Of a stretch of 64,000 nucleotides of DNA, positions 17,604-27,571 are shown in pieces. The position numbers and the translations under genes are program-made. The DNA is from Reinekea thalattae (lineage in GTDB: Bacteria; Pseudomonadota; Gammaproteobacteria; Pseudomonadales; Natronospirillaceae), in the NCBI RefSeq assembly GCF_008041945.1, contig NZ_VKAD01000001.1, positions 1,488,001 to 1,552,000 on the forward strand. The letters run 5' to 3'. The first letter of the stretch is position 1, and every line of letters begins with the position of its first letter. The notes beneath the pieces were generated by a model. The model had not been told where the DNA came from and did no database searches. It worked only from the letters and a program-made list of their open reading frames with translations.

Positions 17604-19464
17604 TTATGGTTTCTTCTCTTAGTATGTATTCATCCAACAACTGCCGCACGATAGGCCCTGCGACTGCTCCACCACTGCCACCGTGATCTACCACAGCAAC
17701 GACCGCTATTTTAGGATCGTCCGTCGGCGCATATCCTATAAAGAGTGCATGATCTTTAAGGTGGTCCGGCACATCACCCAATGCATTACCAAATTCATCA
17801 CGCTTAATTTCAGCCACCTGCGCTGTACCAGACTTACCGGCAATGGTATACGCAGAAAGATAACCGACACTTTTCGCGGTTCCTTTCTTCCCATAGAGCA
17901 CTTCTGTCATCGCGTGCTCCATTTTTTGCCAGTTGCTTTCATCCTGTAATTCGATGTCCGCTTGCGCCTTTTCAGGAAAATCTAAAAGTGTCTCGTCTGT
18001 ACTGTAAAGCAATAGCCGAGGCATAAACCAATCACCATGATTAGCAAAGACGCCTGTGGCTATCGCCAACTGTAACGGCGTCGTTAACATATAGCCCTGA
18101 CCAATACCTAAGTTCACCGTATCACCAGCAAACCATGCAAAACCATGACGATCTTTTTTCCAGTCACGGGTTGGGTTATTGCCGCGCGCGGCGTTATAAA
18201 CATCTAATGTCGTAATCTTGCCAAAACCAAACTTGTCGAGCATGTCGTGAATAGGCTCTAAGGTCATTTTATAAGCCAAGTCATAAAAGTAGGTATCGAC
18301 TGATTCTTCAATGGCATCGGTTAGGTTAACAATGCCGTGGCCACCACGCTTCCAGTCTCGATATATTCGCGCATCATTGGGTAACTTAAACCAACCCTTA
18401 GCTTCCATGGTTTCATCCCACGTAGTGAAACCACCGTCGACACCGGCCAAACCAATAAAGGGTTTAATGGTCGAGGCTGCTGGATATTGACCACCCACTG
18501 CTCGGTTCAAAAACGGCTTGTCTGGTGAATCTCGAAGTTCGTTATAGAGCGCAGTTGGGAAGCCGCTAACAAATAGGTTGGGGTCGTAACTCGGTCGGCT
18601 GACCATTGCTAAAATACCACCCGTTTTAGGGTCTATAGCAACAACAGAACCTCGCTTGCCTTCTAACAGGTCGTACGCCTTCTGCTGCAGCACACTATCC
18701 AATTGCAGGTGAATATTGGCACCCGGTGTTGGCGAGTGTCGCTCAAGTACTTCTAATACTCGGCCACGAGCGTTGGTTTCCACACGCTGATAACCCGGCG
18801 CACCCAGCAATTGCTGCTCGTATTGCTTTTCTATGCCTTGCTTACCGATAAAGCGAATACCTGCGTAAGCACTTTTATCGAGTGTTTCTAAATCCTGTTC
18901 ATTAATACGGCCAACGTAACCCAGCACATGAGCAAACGCCTCACCTTTGGGATACTGGCGAATCAGTTCGGCTTCAACTTGAGCGCCATCTAAGAAGATG
19001 CGATGCGCAGCCAGTGCGGCAATTTCTTCATCGCTCAATTTAATCTTTAACGGTACAGGTGCGAACGGGCGTCGGTACTGCCCCAAACGAGTGTAGAAAC
19101 GATCAATCTGATCATCACTGAGTTCAACGATATCTGCCAAACGCTCGATCAACGCATCAACGTCATCGGTACGTTCCGCGACAATGCTTAAAGTATGACT
19201 GGGGAGATTATCGGCCAGTAATTCACCATGGCGATCATAGATAAGGCCTCGTGTCGGCGGGATTGGCGCGACTTCAAGACGGTTTTTATCAGACAAAGAC
19301 TGATGCTTTTCAAATTCAACAATCTGTAAAAAGAAAAACCGCGATACCAAGACAAGCAGCAGTAAGATAACGCCGCCAGCAGCAACACTCATTCGCCTTT
19401 TAAATAACCGCTGTTCTAGTTCTTTATTGTCAAAGGACTTATTTTCAAACGAACTACTTGCCAT
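17593..19464 (-). CDS. mrdA: penicillin-binding protein 2 (elongation transpeptidase)
   Basis: A 623-residue class B PBP: a single membrane anchor at about 28-48, a pedestal domain (NRLEVAPIPPTRGLIYDR), then the transpeptidase with S331-T-I-K334, an SxD-type motif around residue 390 and KSGTAQVAE. It cross-links lateral wall peptidoglycan and partners RodA, encoded just downstream. The gene lies 14 nt after rlmH in the conserved rsfS-rlmH-mrdA-rodA order. Confidence 0.97.
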   Translation of the reverse strand: MASSSFENKSFDNKELEQRLFKRRMSVAAGGVILLLLVLVSRFFFLQIVEFEKHQSLSDKNRLEVAPIPPTRGLIYDRHGELLADNLPSHTLSIVAERTDDVDALIERLADIVELSDDQIDRFYTRLGQYRRPFAPVPLKIKLSDEEIAALAAHRIFLDGAQVEAELIRQYPKGEAFAHVLGYVGRINEQDLETLDKSAYAGIRFIGKQGIEKQYEQQLLGAPGYQRVETNARGRVLEVLERHSPTPGANIHLQLDSVLQQKAYDLLEGKRGSVVAIDPKTGGILAMVSRPSYDPNLFVSGFPTALYNELRDSPDKPFLNRAVGGQYPAASTIKPFIGLAGVDGGFTTWDETMEAKGWFKLPNDARIYRDWKRGGHGIVNLTDAIEESVDTYFYDLAYKMTLEPIHDMLDKFGFGKITTLDVYNAARGNNPTRDWKKDRHGFAWFAGDTVNLGIGQGYMLTTPLQLAIATGVFANHGDWFMPRLLLYSTDETLLDFPEKAQADIELQDESNWQKMEHAMTEVLYGKKGTAKSVGYLSAYTIAGKSGTAQVAEIKRDEFGNALGDVPDHLKDHALFIGYAPTDDPKIAVVAVVDHGGSGGAVAGPIVRQLLDEYILREETINAQ

Positions 19465-19478
19465 AACTGCTCATAATC

Positions 19479-19946
19479 TCATTTATGATAGGGGTGGTTC
19501 TGCGTTACGCTCCAAGCACGGTAAAGCTGCTCAGCCAATAGTACTCTGACTAATGGATGCGGTAACGTTAAATTAGACAGACACCAACGCTGTTGAGCTT
19601 TGGCTAAACAGCGTGCATCGAGTCCATCTGGACCACCAATCAATAAGGCTACATTTTTACCGCCCATTCGCCAACCCTGTAATTGCTCAGCCAGCTGTTC
19701 AGTCGACCAAGCTTTACCGGAAAGGTCGAGCGCGACGACGTGCTCATTTTCCTTGATCGCAGCCAACATGCTGTCACCTTCTTGCTGGATGGCCTTTTCC
19801 TTTGGCGTGTTTTTTTGGCGCTTACCCAAAGGCAACGGAACAAATTCAATCGCGGTATCTCGCGGCATTCGCTTCAGATAGTCTTCGGTACCGAGCTGAA
19901 CCCAGTCAGGCATTTTCGGCCCAATAGCGATGATGCGAATCTTCAT
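19479..19946 (-). CDS. rlmH: 23S rRNA pseudouridine-1915 N3-methyltransferase
   Basis: A 155-residue SPOUT-fold methyltransferase of the RlmH family: [16 protein letters not shown] at the start, [15 protein letters not shown], the SAM-binding knot [10 protein letters not shown] and the C-terminal [33 protein letters not shown]. It modifies helix 69 on assembled 70S ribosomes. It lies between rsfS and mrdA. Confidence 0.97.
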   Translation of the reverse strand: MKIRIIAIGPKMPDWVQLGTEDYLKRMPRDTAIEFVPLPLGKRQKNTPKEKAIQQEGDSMLAAIKENEHVVALDLSGKAWSTEQLAEQLQGWRMGGKNVALLIGGPDGLDARCLAKAQQRWCLSNLTLPHPLVRVLLAEQLYRAWSVTQNHPYHK

Positions 19947-19965
19947 AAGCTACTAATCTAATAGG

Positions 19966-20352
19966 TTACTGATCTGATGCGCCACTGTCGGAATCTGTCG
20001 GCTTCATTGACCACAGGCTTGGTAAGTCATACATCGCTCGAGCATCCGGCAGCATCACGTGCAAAACGAGATCGGTAAAGTCGAGTAATACCCAATCCGA
20101 ACCGGTTTCACCCTCTTGGTGGGATGAAGCAAAGCCCTTTTCTTTGAGGTCTTCTGCCACACTTCGGACAACCGCCGAAATATGTCGACTGGAAGTACCA
20201 GAAGCCACAATCATGGTATCCATTAGTGTGGTTTTATCGCGCACATCGATCACTTCGATATCGGTCGCTTTAATATCTTCTAATGCAGTGATCACAGCAT
20301 CGGTTAATTCGGCACCGTGAGCGTTTTTTGGTTGACTGGCTTGATCGGTCAT
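19966..20352 (-). CDS. rsfS: ribosomal silencing factor RsfS
   Basis: A 128-residue Iojap-family protein. Core: IEVIDVRDKTTLMDTMIVASGTSSRHISAVVRSVAEDLKEKG, then GSDWVLLDFTDLVLHVMLPDARAMYDLPSLW. It binds uL14 on the 50S subunit and blocks subunit joining in starvation. A longer acidic tail (DSDSGASDQ) follows the domain. It sits 18 nt after nadD. Confidence 0.96.
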   Translation of the reverse strand: MTDQASQPKNAHGAELTDAVITALEDIKATDIEVIDVRDKTTLMDTMIVASGTSSRHISAVVRSVAEDLKEKGFASSHQEGETGSDWVLLDFTDLVLHVMLPDARAMYDLPSLWSMKPTDSDSGASDQ

Positions 20353-20370
20353 AAAGTGGTTTCGTTTTCC

Positions 20371-21021
20371 TTACTGGACCTTTCGGTACAGTTGATTTTT
20401 AGTAATGTAATCCGCTACTTCGTGCGGCAGTTTGTCTGTTTCATCTAACGACTCTCGGTAATCGGTCGAAGACAGTGGTAAATCTATCGAGTCATCACAG
20501 CAAAAATGACCAACCTGTTGAGTGAATAGCTGCTCCACGCTCAAGCAGTGATTGGTCGACTGATGAGCCACCGGCGCAGCTTCACCTGCTCGATTAAACA
20601 CCCAGAAGGAGACCTTTTGCATTAACTCTGCAGCTCGATGCCAACGAGGCAAACTATGCCAAGCGTCGGCACCTAAGACAAAGATAAGCTTAGCGTCTGG
20701 TTGCTGACGAGCAATATTCTCAACAGTGTCAATGGTATAGCTAGCGCCTTGGCGCTGAGTTTCCTGTTGATCTATCTGTATGCGAGCCGCTTCACTTTGA
20801 GCTATTCGCCACTGCTCAAGCATTGCAACGCGATGCTCAGCCGAGGCGGTAGCACCTTGCTTTAACGCTGGGATAAAACAGGGCACCACTCGTAATTGCG
20901 ACACCTGAGAAAAACTCAAAACCCGATGGCACACCGCTGCGTGCGCCTGATGGAAAGGGTCAAAGGTGCCGCCATAAATGGCAATAATTGGAGACTTAAG
21001 GCTCACGGATTTGACCATCAC
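20371..21021 (-). CDS. nadD: nicotinate-nucleotide adenylyltransferase
   Basis: A 216-residue nucleotidyltransferase making deamido-NAD from NaMN and ATP. The Rossmann signature is [13 protein letters not shown]; the conserved [14 protein letters not shown] and the C-terminal SSTDYRESL region are also present. The start overlaps the end of proA by 26 nt; several in-frame starts (tandem ATG, then GTG) exist within that overlap, so the exact first codon is uncertain. nadC, another NAD gene, is elsewhere in the window at 30010. Confidence 0.95.
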   Translation of the reverse strand: MMVKSVSLKSPIIAIYGGTFDPFHQAHAAVCHRVLSFSQVSQLRVVPCFIPALKQGATASAEHRVAMLEQWRIAQSEAARIQIDQQETQRQGASYTIDTVENIARQQPDAKLIFVLGADAWHSLPRWHRAAELMQKVSFWVFNRAGEAAPVAHQSTNHCLSVEQLFTQQVGHFCCDDSIDLPLSSTDYRESLDETDKLPHEVADYITKNQLYRKVQ

Positions 21022-22261
21022 CCAGTACGATATATTTTTGCGATGTCAGGCCAACCAAACCAACCGGACCTCTGACATGAATTTTATCTGTTGAGATACC
21101 AATTTCAGCACCCAGACCATATTCAAAGCCATCGGCAAAAGAAGTCGATGCATTAATCATCACCGAAGCCGAATCGACCTCGCGTAAAAAGCGACGTCCC
21201 TTGGTGTAATTTTCGGTAACAATGCTGTCGGTATGATGACTGCCATATTGGTTAATGTGGGCAATGGCTTGATCTAAATCTGCCACAACCTTCACAGCCA
21301 AAATTGGCGCAATGTATTCGGTCGACCAATCTTCATCAGTCGCAGGGGTGCAATCAATAATGGCTTGAGTTTGCTCACAACCACGCAACTCGACACCTTT
21401 TTCCTGATACCGCTGCGCTAACTCTGGCAATAGAGCTTGAGCGCAAGCCTGATCAACCAGCAGCGTTTCCATGGCGTTACACACACCATAGCGGCGAGTT
21501 TTAGCGTTAAAGGCAATGTTCAGCGCTTTATTGGTATCCGCTTCAGAATCGATATAGACATGGCAGTTGCCATCAAGATGCTTAATCACCGGTACTTTAG
21601 CGCTATTACTAATGCGCTCAATTAAGCCTTTACCGCCGCGAGGCACAATGACATCAACATACTGAGGCATGGTAATAAGGTGATGCACCGCTTCTCGGTC
21701 TTTGGTTTCAACTACCTGCACGGCATCTTCAGGTAAACCGCTGGCTTTTAGCCCGGCCTGAATACAGGCGGCAAGCGCTTGGTTTGAATGCAATGCTTCA
21801 CTACCACCACGTAAAATCACCGCGTTGCCAGACTTTAAGCACAGGCTTGCAGCCTCGATTGTAACGTTGGGACGAGACTCATAAATAATTCCGATAACAC
21901 CCAATGGCACGCGCATCTTGCCGACCTGAATGCCGCTCGGTCGATAATCCAAATCGGTTATATTGCCGACCGGATCAGCCAATGCCGCAACCTGCGATAA
22001 ACTCTCAATCATGGTATCCAAACGGGCTGGCGTAAGCTCAAGGCGATCCAACATGGCATCGCTTAACCCCTTTTCTTTACCGTTGAGCAAGTCTTTTTGG
22101 TTGGCCGCCATCAACGTGCTTTTGGCGGCGATAATGGCATCGGCGGTCGCCAACAATGCTTGATTTTTTTTAGCTGTTTCACTGGCGGCCATTAGGCTCG
22201 AAGCCTTGCGCGCACGCTGGCCAACTTGGGCCATATAGTCGGCTATATTGTTAGTCGTCAT
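20996..22261 (-). CDS. proA: gamma-glutamyl phosphate reductase
   Basis: A 421-residue aldehyde-dehydrogenase-fold enzyme, the second step of proline synthesis, NADPH dependent. Signatures: [46 protein letters not shown], the catalytic-Cys region [15 protein letters not shown] and [31 protein letters not shown]. It is the first gene of the long minus-strand block that continues into nadD, rsfS and the cell-wall genes. Confidence 0.97.
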   Translation of the reverse strand: MTTNNIADYMAQVGQRARKASSLMAASETAKKNQALLATADAIIAAKSTLMAANQKDLLNGKEKGLSDAMLDRLELTPARLDTMIESLSQVAALADPVGNITDLDYRPSGIQVGKMRVPLGVIGIIYESRPNVTIEAASLCLKSGNAVILRGGSEALHSNQALAACIQAGLKASGLPEDAVQVVETKDREAVHHLITMPQYVDVIVPRGGKGLIERISNSAKVPVIKHLDGNCHVYIDSEADTNKALNIAFNAKTRRYGVCNAMETLLVDQACAQALLPELAQRYQEKGVELRGCEQTQAIIDCTPATDEDWSTEYIAPILAVKVVADLDQAIAHINQYGSHHTDSIVTENYTKGRRFLREVDSASVMINASTSFADGFEYGLGAEIGISTDKIHVRGPVGLVGLTSQKYIVLGDGQIREP

Positions 22262-22422
22262 ATCTTCATTACTGTGGTTAGGTACTATTTGTTTTCGGCT
22301 GTGTTACCGAAATGCAATGATTCGGCAGTATACCTTGCTTAACGCACGAGCTCTACGCTGTTTGCTATGGCTCGACAATGTTTGCGCATAAATTGGAAAT
22401 CTAATATGAGCACCCGCACACC

Positions 22423-23700
22423 ATGCTAGAGTCACCGCTATTTATTTTATTGATCATTGCGGGCGTCTGCTTCTTTGAATGTTTAGCCTTATTCGGCTTG
22501 CTGATCCCTGGCGTGGTCGTGCTATTTTCGCTAGCCGCATTGGCAAATCTTTATGGTTTACACCCATTGCCGATGCTTGCAGTGGCGGTTATTTTTGGCT
22601 TTTTAGGCGATCTAGTGAGCTTTTATCTGGGTCAGCGTTATCTAAGCTCGGCATTTAACAGCCGCCGCTTAGCACGCTATAAACAATGGACCGAGCACGG
22701 CCACTGGTTTATCGAACGATGGGGTTGGATCAGCATTCCTGCAGGGCGTTTTTTAGGCCCTTTACGACCTATCGTGCCCTTTTTAGCTGGCGGCTTAAAA
22801 ATGCAAAGCCGAGCCTTTGTCATACTAAGTTTTTTTTCTTGTCTTATTTGGGCGCCCGCCTATTTGCTGCCGGGTTACTTCACTGGTGAATTATCCAGCG
22901 TCTGGACTGTACAGCCGCTCAGCATTCGTTCATTAATTAGTTATGTGCTTTCGGCGCTCGCCATCTGCGCATTCAGCCTCACTATTTACCACCATATGCA
23001 CCCAGAAAAAATGCATCTTCGCGGCTGGATTAGCCAGCATCAGGCCGAACGTTGGCCAATCACATCTTTCGTGGTTTTACTTATCGCGGTGGCAATACTA
23101 ATTACTGTTCGCCAATGCTATCCGCTTAACGTCGACCAGTTATTTATTATCTGGCGGCAAGACTGGCAGTCCTTTACCACGCTCAGCCATCTGCTCTCTG
23201 CGCTAAACCTGTTATCTAACCACCTGCTGGTGAGCGTCGAATTCGCCATGCTTATTCTCTGGCTGTGTATGATTGGCCGTTACAGCATTGCTTCCATTGC
23301 TAGTATCGGTTTTGTTCTGCTTTATGTTTGTATCAGCCAAATCAGCCACTGGGTCGAGCACACCCAACCTGTGCAGCTCTGGAACATGGCATCGTTTATT
23401 TTTACTTATGGACTGCTAGCGAACATTACCAACACAACCATGCCGGCAATAAAAAGATGGCAAGTCTATCTGTTTATTTTTATTTTAAGCCTTGCCATAA
23501 CAATGAGTCATCTCTGGCTAGGGCACCTATCGCCTTCTGCCAGTCTAATTGCGATAGCCCTAACCGCCGCAATCATTGCCTGCGCCAGAGGTATCTGGAA
23601 ACTGTTTAACCGACAGCCAAAAGCCGCCATCAGTCGTGCGTTTTTACTCTGGCTCGCATTGCTAAACACACTTCTGTTCACTGTCGCGTTAAGTCGCTAA
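22423..23700 (+). CDS. DedA-family protein fused to a degenerate PAP2-like membrane domain
   Basis: A 425-residue polytopic membrane protein. Residues 1 to about 190 form a DedA (VTT) domain: the FECLALFGLLIPGVVVLF start, GFLGDLVSFYLGQRY, and the conserved GRFLGPLRPIVPFLAG motif. From about 205 the helix pattern resembles a PAP2 phosphatase such as those fused to DedA in other Gammaproteobacteria. However, the expected PSGH and SR-x5-H-x3-D residues are gone; the last motif survives only as MSHLWLGHLSPSASL. DedA proteins act in undecaprenyl-phosphate or phospholipid translocation; here the phosphatase half is probably inactive. Start codon ATG with a poor ribosome-binding site. Confidence 0.8.
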   Translation: MLESPLFILLIIAGVCFFECLALFGLLIPGVVVLFSLAALANLYGLHPLPMLAVAVIFGFLGDLVSFYLGQRYLSSAFNSRRLARYKQWTEHGHWFIERWGWISIPAGRFLGPLRPIVPFLAGGLKMQSRAFVILSFFSCLIWAPAYLLPGYFTGELSSVWTVQPLSIRSLISYVLSALAICAFSLTIYHHMHPEKMHLRGWISQHQAERWPITSFVVLLIAVAILITVRQCYPLNVDQLFIIWRQDWQSFTTLSHLLSALNLLSNHLLVSVEFAMLILWLCMIGRYSIASIASIGFVLLYVCISQISHWVEHTQPVQLWNMASFIFTYGLLANITNTTMPAIKRWQVYLFIFILSLAITMSHLWLGHLSPSASLIAIALTAAIIACARGIWKLFNRQPKAAISRAFLLWLALLNTLLFTVALSR

Positions 23701-23728
23701 CACGTGACAACCCAACAGCCGTCAAAGA

Positions 23729-24112
23729 CTACCAGTGCGCAACCTTGACTTTGTTTCGGCTCGGGATGCCATCAATCAACGACAGTCGATAGATTTCAGC
23801 CACCGATTCGCGAATCCAGTTGATAACCTGCGGGTCATTTAGCGAGTAATCCTGTGGCAGCAAATACCATTGATCATAAATGCGGCCATGGGCCACCCAA
23901 TGCGTATCCGCACACAGCTGTTTCAGTTCATCAGCCAAATTCGATTGCAGCGCTCGGATGCCAACCTGCCCTGAAGCATTGACAACCAAGCTTAGCTGGC
24001 CGTTAATTCGAACCACGTGCTCACCAAAATAGATGCCAAGCTTTGGCTCAAACTCTTTCGGGATATATCCCATTAAAAATTGAATACGTCGAGAACGGTC
24101 TATCTTTTCCAT
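23729..24112 (-). CDS. hypothetical protein, possibly TfoX-N-like
   Basis: A 127-residue soluble protein. The pattern of a strand-rich N-terminal half (LGIYFGEHVVRINGQLSLVVNASGQVGIRAL), then THWVAHGRIYDQWYLLPQDYSLNDPQVINWIRESVAEI, has the layout of TfoX N-terminal domains (a strand pair, a Tyr-rich turn, a final helix starting with a Trp). This is a weak visual resemblance and not an assignment. It stands alone, convergent with the DedA-fusion gene and divergent from the ScfR-type regulator. Confidence 0.6.
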   Translation of the reverse strand: MEKIDRSRRIQFLMGYIPKEFEPKLGIYFGEHVVRINGQLSLVVNASGQVGIRALQSNLADELKQLCADTHWVAHGRIYDQWYLLPQDYSLNDPQVINWIRESVAEIYRLSLIDGIPSRNKVKVAHW

Positions 24113-24356
24113 TACATCAGCCCTAAGTATGCTTAGTCATAACACAAACCCGCGATCAGCTGGTCATAATGACTAATACTAGACGGTAATATTCAAAATG
24201 ACAGGATGGATATAAAAATCTTGCTCTCGACCTTCGCATGCCTTGGACTTAGGCCCTAACAGCGTAAATTCGCGCTAAATCATTTTTCAATCACCAGCTC
24301 TGGCTATTCATTACGTTTAGACCATTGAGTTCCAGCAAAACTGGCTTTACTATTTG

Positions 24357-24373
24357 TTTCGCTAGTTGCGAAA
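24357..24373 (+). promoter_or_regulatory. putative operator of the ScfR-type regulator gene
   Basis: TTTCGC-N5-GCGAAA, a perfect 6-bp inverted repeat 12 nt before the ATG. Its TTTGC/GCAAA-like half-sites resemble those described for RamB/ScfR regulators, so autoregulation is plausible. Confidence 0.4.
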
Positions 24374-24385
24374 TTTGAGACCCCA

Positions 24386-25873
24386 ATGGAAATAAACAGT
24401 GAAAGTCTAAGATTTGTTTTAGGCCTTAAAATCAAGCAGTTCAGGCAGAGTGAAAACCTTTCTTTAAAACAACTCTCTCAACTCACCAGTCTTTCAATTT
24501 CATACCTGAGTGAAATCGAAAAGGGCAAGAAGTACCCAAAACCAGAAAAAATCGCCACACTGGCGCATGCGTTAAATCGCAGTTTCGATGATCTGGTGTC
24601 CTTAAAACTCGACGATGAACTCAACCCGCTAACCGCGCTGTTAGAGTCACCAGTATTGAAAGAATTTCCGTTGCAGCAGTTTGGAATTGGCTTACCCGAC
24701 ATTTTCGAACTGGTGAACGACTCACCCAGCAAGGCCGGTGCTTTTATTAGAACGTTGCTAGAAATTAGCCGCGGCTACGATATGAACGTTGAGCATTTTT
24801 TACTCGCTTCGCTGCGTTCTTATCAAAAAATGCACCTGAATTATTTTGCCGATTTAGAAGAGGCCGCCAGCTCATTCCGCGCAGCCAATGCTATTGAAGA
24901 GACAACGGTCATTTCTCAAGAGTGGCTAGAAAATATATTGCGTAATGAATTCGGCTGCGACATTCAGTATGGCGACTTCAACGAACACCCTGATTTACAG
25001 CCATTGCGCTCTATCAGCCCGACCCCGAAAAAGATTTGGATTAACAGCCGACTTTACCCTCAACAGCAAAAATTTGTTTTGGCTCGAGAAATTGGCTATC
25101 GATTTTTAAAACTAAAAGAGCGTGCGACAACCTCTTCTTGGATCAAGGTTGAAACCTTTGATCAAGTATTTAACCACTTCAAGGTTTCCTACTTTGCTGG
25201 CGCGCTATTGATTCCTGAACAGAACATCATCGCTGATTTAGAAATATGGCTACAAAATTCTGAGTTCGATGGCGCTGCGTTAACGACGTTAATGCAAAAA
25301 TATGACTCCACACCAGAAATGTTTTTGTACCGGATGTCACAAGTCATGCCGACCCATTTCGGCCTGCATAAAATGCATTACATGCGCCTGAACCATAAGC
25401 TGAATAGCAACTCATTTCATATCACTAAAGAACTGAATCTGACCAATGTTTTTATTCCGCGAAGCATTGGTCCAGGCGAACACCAATGCCGGCGTTGGGC
25501 TGCAACCTCTGGGCTAAAACAGTTAGCTGAACACCCAGACCCAATGAACGAAGTTCAGGTATCAGCCCAGCTCAGTACCTTTGTTAGTCAAGGGCAAACC
25601 TTTTTCAATATCGCTATCGTGCGCGCCAAATCCTTAGATGACCGTACCAATACAGGCATGACTTTAGGGTTTATCATTGATGATAACTTCAAACAAAAGG
25701 CTGCCTTCTGGAACGATAAGCAAGTGCCTAACTCAGAAGTGAACGAAACCTGTGAGCGCTGCCCAGTAAACGATTGTGAAAGCCGTGTTGCACCGCCATC
25801 GATCTATAACGCCCAGAAAAAACAACGCTCACGCGAACGATCTCTGGCAGCCTTTATCGAGCGGAACCAATAG
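24386..25873 (+). CDS. XRE/ScfR-type transcriptional regulator (RamB-like)
   Basis: A 495-residue regulator. Residues 12-68 form an XRE helix-turn-helix (LSLKQLSQLTSLSISYLSEIEKGKKYP). The middle resembles the IrrE/ImmA metalloprotease domain, but the HExxH motif is replaced by REIGY (234-238), so it should not be a protease. The C-terminus has the short-chain-fatty-acyl-regulator domain with clustered cysteines Cys456, Cys459 and Cys464 (CERCPVNDC) before the conserved APP. RamB and relatives control glyoxylate or methylcitrate genes. Here the gene ends 2 nt before minC, which is unusual and suggests co-expression with division-site selection. Confidence 0.85.
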   Translation: MEINSESLRFVLGLKIKQFRQSENLSLKQLSQLTSLSISYLSEIEKGKKYPKPEKIATLAHALNRSFDDLVSLKLDDELNPLTALLESPVLKEFPLQQFGIGLPDIFELVNDSPSKAGAFIRTLLEISRGYDMNVEHFLLASLRSYQKMHLNYFADLEEAASSFRAANAIEETTVISQEWLENILRNEFGCDIQYGDFNEHPDLQPLRSISPTPKKIWINSRLYPQQQKFVLAREIGYRFLKLKERATTSSWIKVETFDQVFNHFKVSYFAGALLIPEQNIIADLEIWLQNSEFDGAALTTLMQKYDSTPEMFLYRMSQVMPTHFGLHKMHYMRLNHKLNSNSFHITKELNLTNVFIPRSIGPGEHQCRRWAATSGLKQLAEHPDPMNEVQVSAQLSTFVSQGQTFFNIAIVRAKSLDDRTNTGMTLGFIIDDNFKQKAAFWNDKQVPNSEVNETCERCPVNDCESRVAPPSIYNAQKKQRSRERSLAAFIERNQ

Positions 25874-25875
25874 CA

Positions 25876-26550
25876 ATGACGCAAGCTCCATTAAAAATCC
25901 GCAGCCGATTAACGGCAAGTCACCAAATAGCACTGACTACGATCGAACTCGACCCGTTTGAAGCGCTGATAAAAAACACCATAGAAAAAGCGCCAAGCCT
26001 ATTTCACTATGCGCCGACGGTATTGGACAGCAGCGCCTTAGAAGAACTGCCTGATAGCGATAGATTACAGGCATTAATCGGCATTTGCCGTCAATACAGA
26101 CTTGTGCCGTTTGCGCTCACCAGTAATAACAGTGCGCATCAGGATTATGCCTATCAACATCAATTGGCCTGGATTGAGCCGCGTGCACGCAGTGCGGCTA
26201 AAGACGAACCCAAGCCAGCTCTGGCAATGACCAAAACAGAGGTGATCAATACACCTGTCCGCTCAGGGCAACAGGTCTACGCTAAAGACGCCAACCTGCT
26301 GATTACACGGCAAGTCAGTGCTGGAGCAGAAGTCATTGCAGATGGCAACATCCAAATACTCGGAGCCTTAAGAGGCAAGGCCATTGCTGGTGCTCAGGGT
26401 GCAGAACATTGTGAAATTATCTGCAACCAAATGGACGCAGAATTATTATCGATTGCCGGAACCTATCTCGTGCAAGAAGACATCGGTACCGCAAACGGCC
26501 CTGCCCGTTGCTGGTTAAATGGCGACCAAATTCAGGTTGATTATTTTTAA
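25876..26550 (+). CDS. minC: septum site-determining protein MinC
   Basis: A 224-residue inhibitor of FtsZ assembly. It has an N-terminal FtsZ-binding domain (residues about 5-105), a short linker and the C-terminal beta-helix MinD-binding domain: GQQVYAKDANLLITRQVSAGAEVIADGNIQILGALRGKAIAGAQG...CNQMDAELLSIAGTYLVQEDI. It follows the ScfR-type regulator by 2 nt. The gap to minD is about 208 nt, longer than usual for a min operon. Confidence 0.96.
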   Translation: MTQAPLKIRSRLTASHQIALTTIELDPFEALIKNTIEKAPSLFHYAPTVLDSSALEELPDSDRLQALIGICRQYRLVPFALTSNNSAHQDYAYQHQLAWIEPRARSAAKDEPKPALAMTKTEVINTPVRSGQQVYAKDANLLITRQVSAGAEVIADGNIQILGALRGKAIAGAQGAEHCEIICNQMDAELLSIAGTYLVQEDIGTANGPARCWLNGDQIQVDYF

Positions 26551-26758
26551 TTCAAGCCGCTATCACGACGAGAAAAAACTGGAAAGCATTAGCATTGCAG
26601 TAACCAACAGCCGCAGCATAAAAGAGTGGTACGAATCACACTTCTTGCTTGCGGCGCGCTGGCCACTAAGATCGATTGAAAAGCAAATTGAATGCAACAC
26701 TGGCTTGTTTTAGGCTAGTAGCTAGATTCATCGTTAACTGAATAATAAGGAAATACAC

Positions 26759-27568
26759 TTGGCAACAATTATTGTGGTGACCTCAGGAAAAGGCGGCGTT
26801 GGCAAAACAACCACCAGCGCGGCAATCAGCATGGGGCTAGCAAAAGCAGGCCATAAAACCGTCGTCATCGACTTCGACATTGGCCTACGCAATCTAGATA
26901 TTATTATGAATTGTGAACGTCGAGTGGTGTATGACTTTGTCAACGTCATCCAAGGCGATGCCTCGCTTAATCAGGCGTTAATTAAAGACAAGCGTTGCGA
27001 TGACCTCTTTATTTTACCGGCGTCTCAAACACGCGACAAAGAAGCGCTGACAAAAGACGGTGTTCAAGCGGTACTCGAACAACTCAAGCAAGATTTTGAA
27101 TACATTATTTGCGACTCGCCCGCAGGTATCGAGCACGGCGCTCAAATGGCATTGTATTTTGCGGACATGGCGATTGTTGTAACCAACCCAGAAGTATCTT
27201 CGGTTCGCGACAGCGACCGCATTCTAGGCATCCTACAAAGCAAGAGCTACCGAGCAGAGCAGAACTTAGAGCCGGTTAAAGAACAGCTGTTGATCGCCCG
27301 CTTTAACCCTGAGCGTGTCGAAAAAGGCGAAATGCTCAGCATCGATGATATTGAAGACATTCTTGCCATTCCGCTATTAGGCATTATTCCGGAAAGCCAA
27401 TCTGTGCTGAACGCCTCCAATAATGGTATTCCTGTGATCTTGGATGAAAAAAGCGATGCAGGCCAAGCCTATCAAGATACCGTAGCTCGTTTGTTAGGCG
27501 AAGAGCGACCGCATCGGTTTATCGAAGCCAACAAGAAAGGCATTCTCAAACGCGTATTTGGAGGTTAA
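26759..27568 (+). CDS. minD: septum site-determining ATPase MinD
   Basis: A 269-residue deviant Walker A ATPase (SGKGGVGKTT) with DFDIGLRNLDIIM, SPAGIEHGAQMAL and the C-terminal membrane-targeting helix GILKRVFGG. It recruits MinC to the membrane and oscillates with MinE. The start codon is TTG at 26759, well placed behind AAGGAA; no ATG is suitable. Confidence 0.98.
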   Translation: MATIIVVTSGKGGVGKTTTSAAISMGLAKAGHKTVVIDFDIGLRNLDIIMNCERRVVYDFVNVIQGDASLNQALIKDKRCDDLFILPASQTRDKEALTKDGVQAVLEQLKQDFEYIICDSPAGIEHGAQMALYFADMAIVVTNPEVSSVRDSDRILGILQSKSYRAEQNLEPVKEQLLIARFNPERVEKGEMLSIDDIEDILAIPLLGIIPESQSVLNASNNGIPVILDEKSDAGQAYQDTVARLLGEERPHRFIEANKKGILKRVFGG

Positions 27569-27571
27569 GGC

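Noticed and set aside
26519-26713. 64-codon plus-strand frame in the minC-minD gap
   Set aside because: Begins inside minC in another frame without a ribosome-binding site, and shows no recognisable features.
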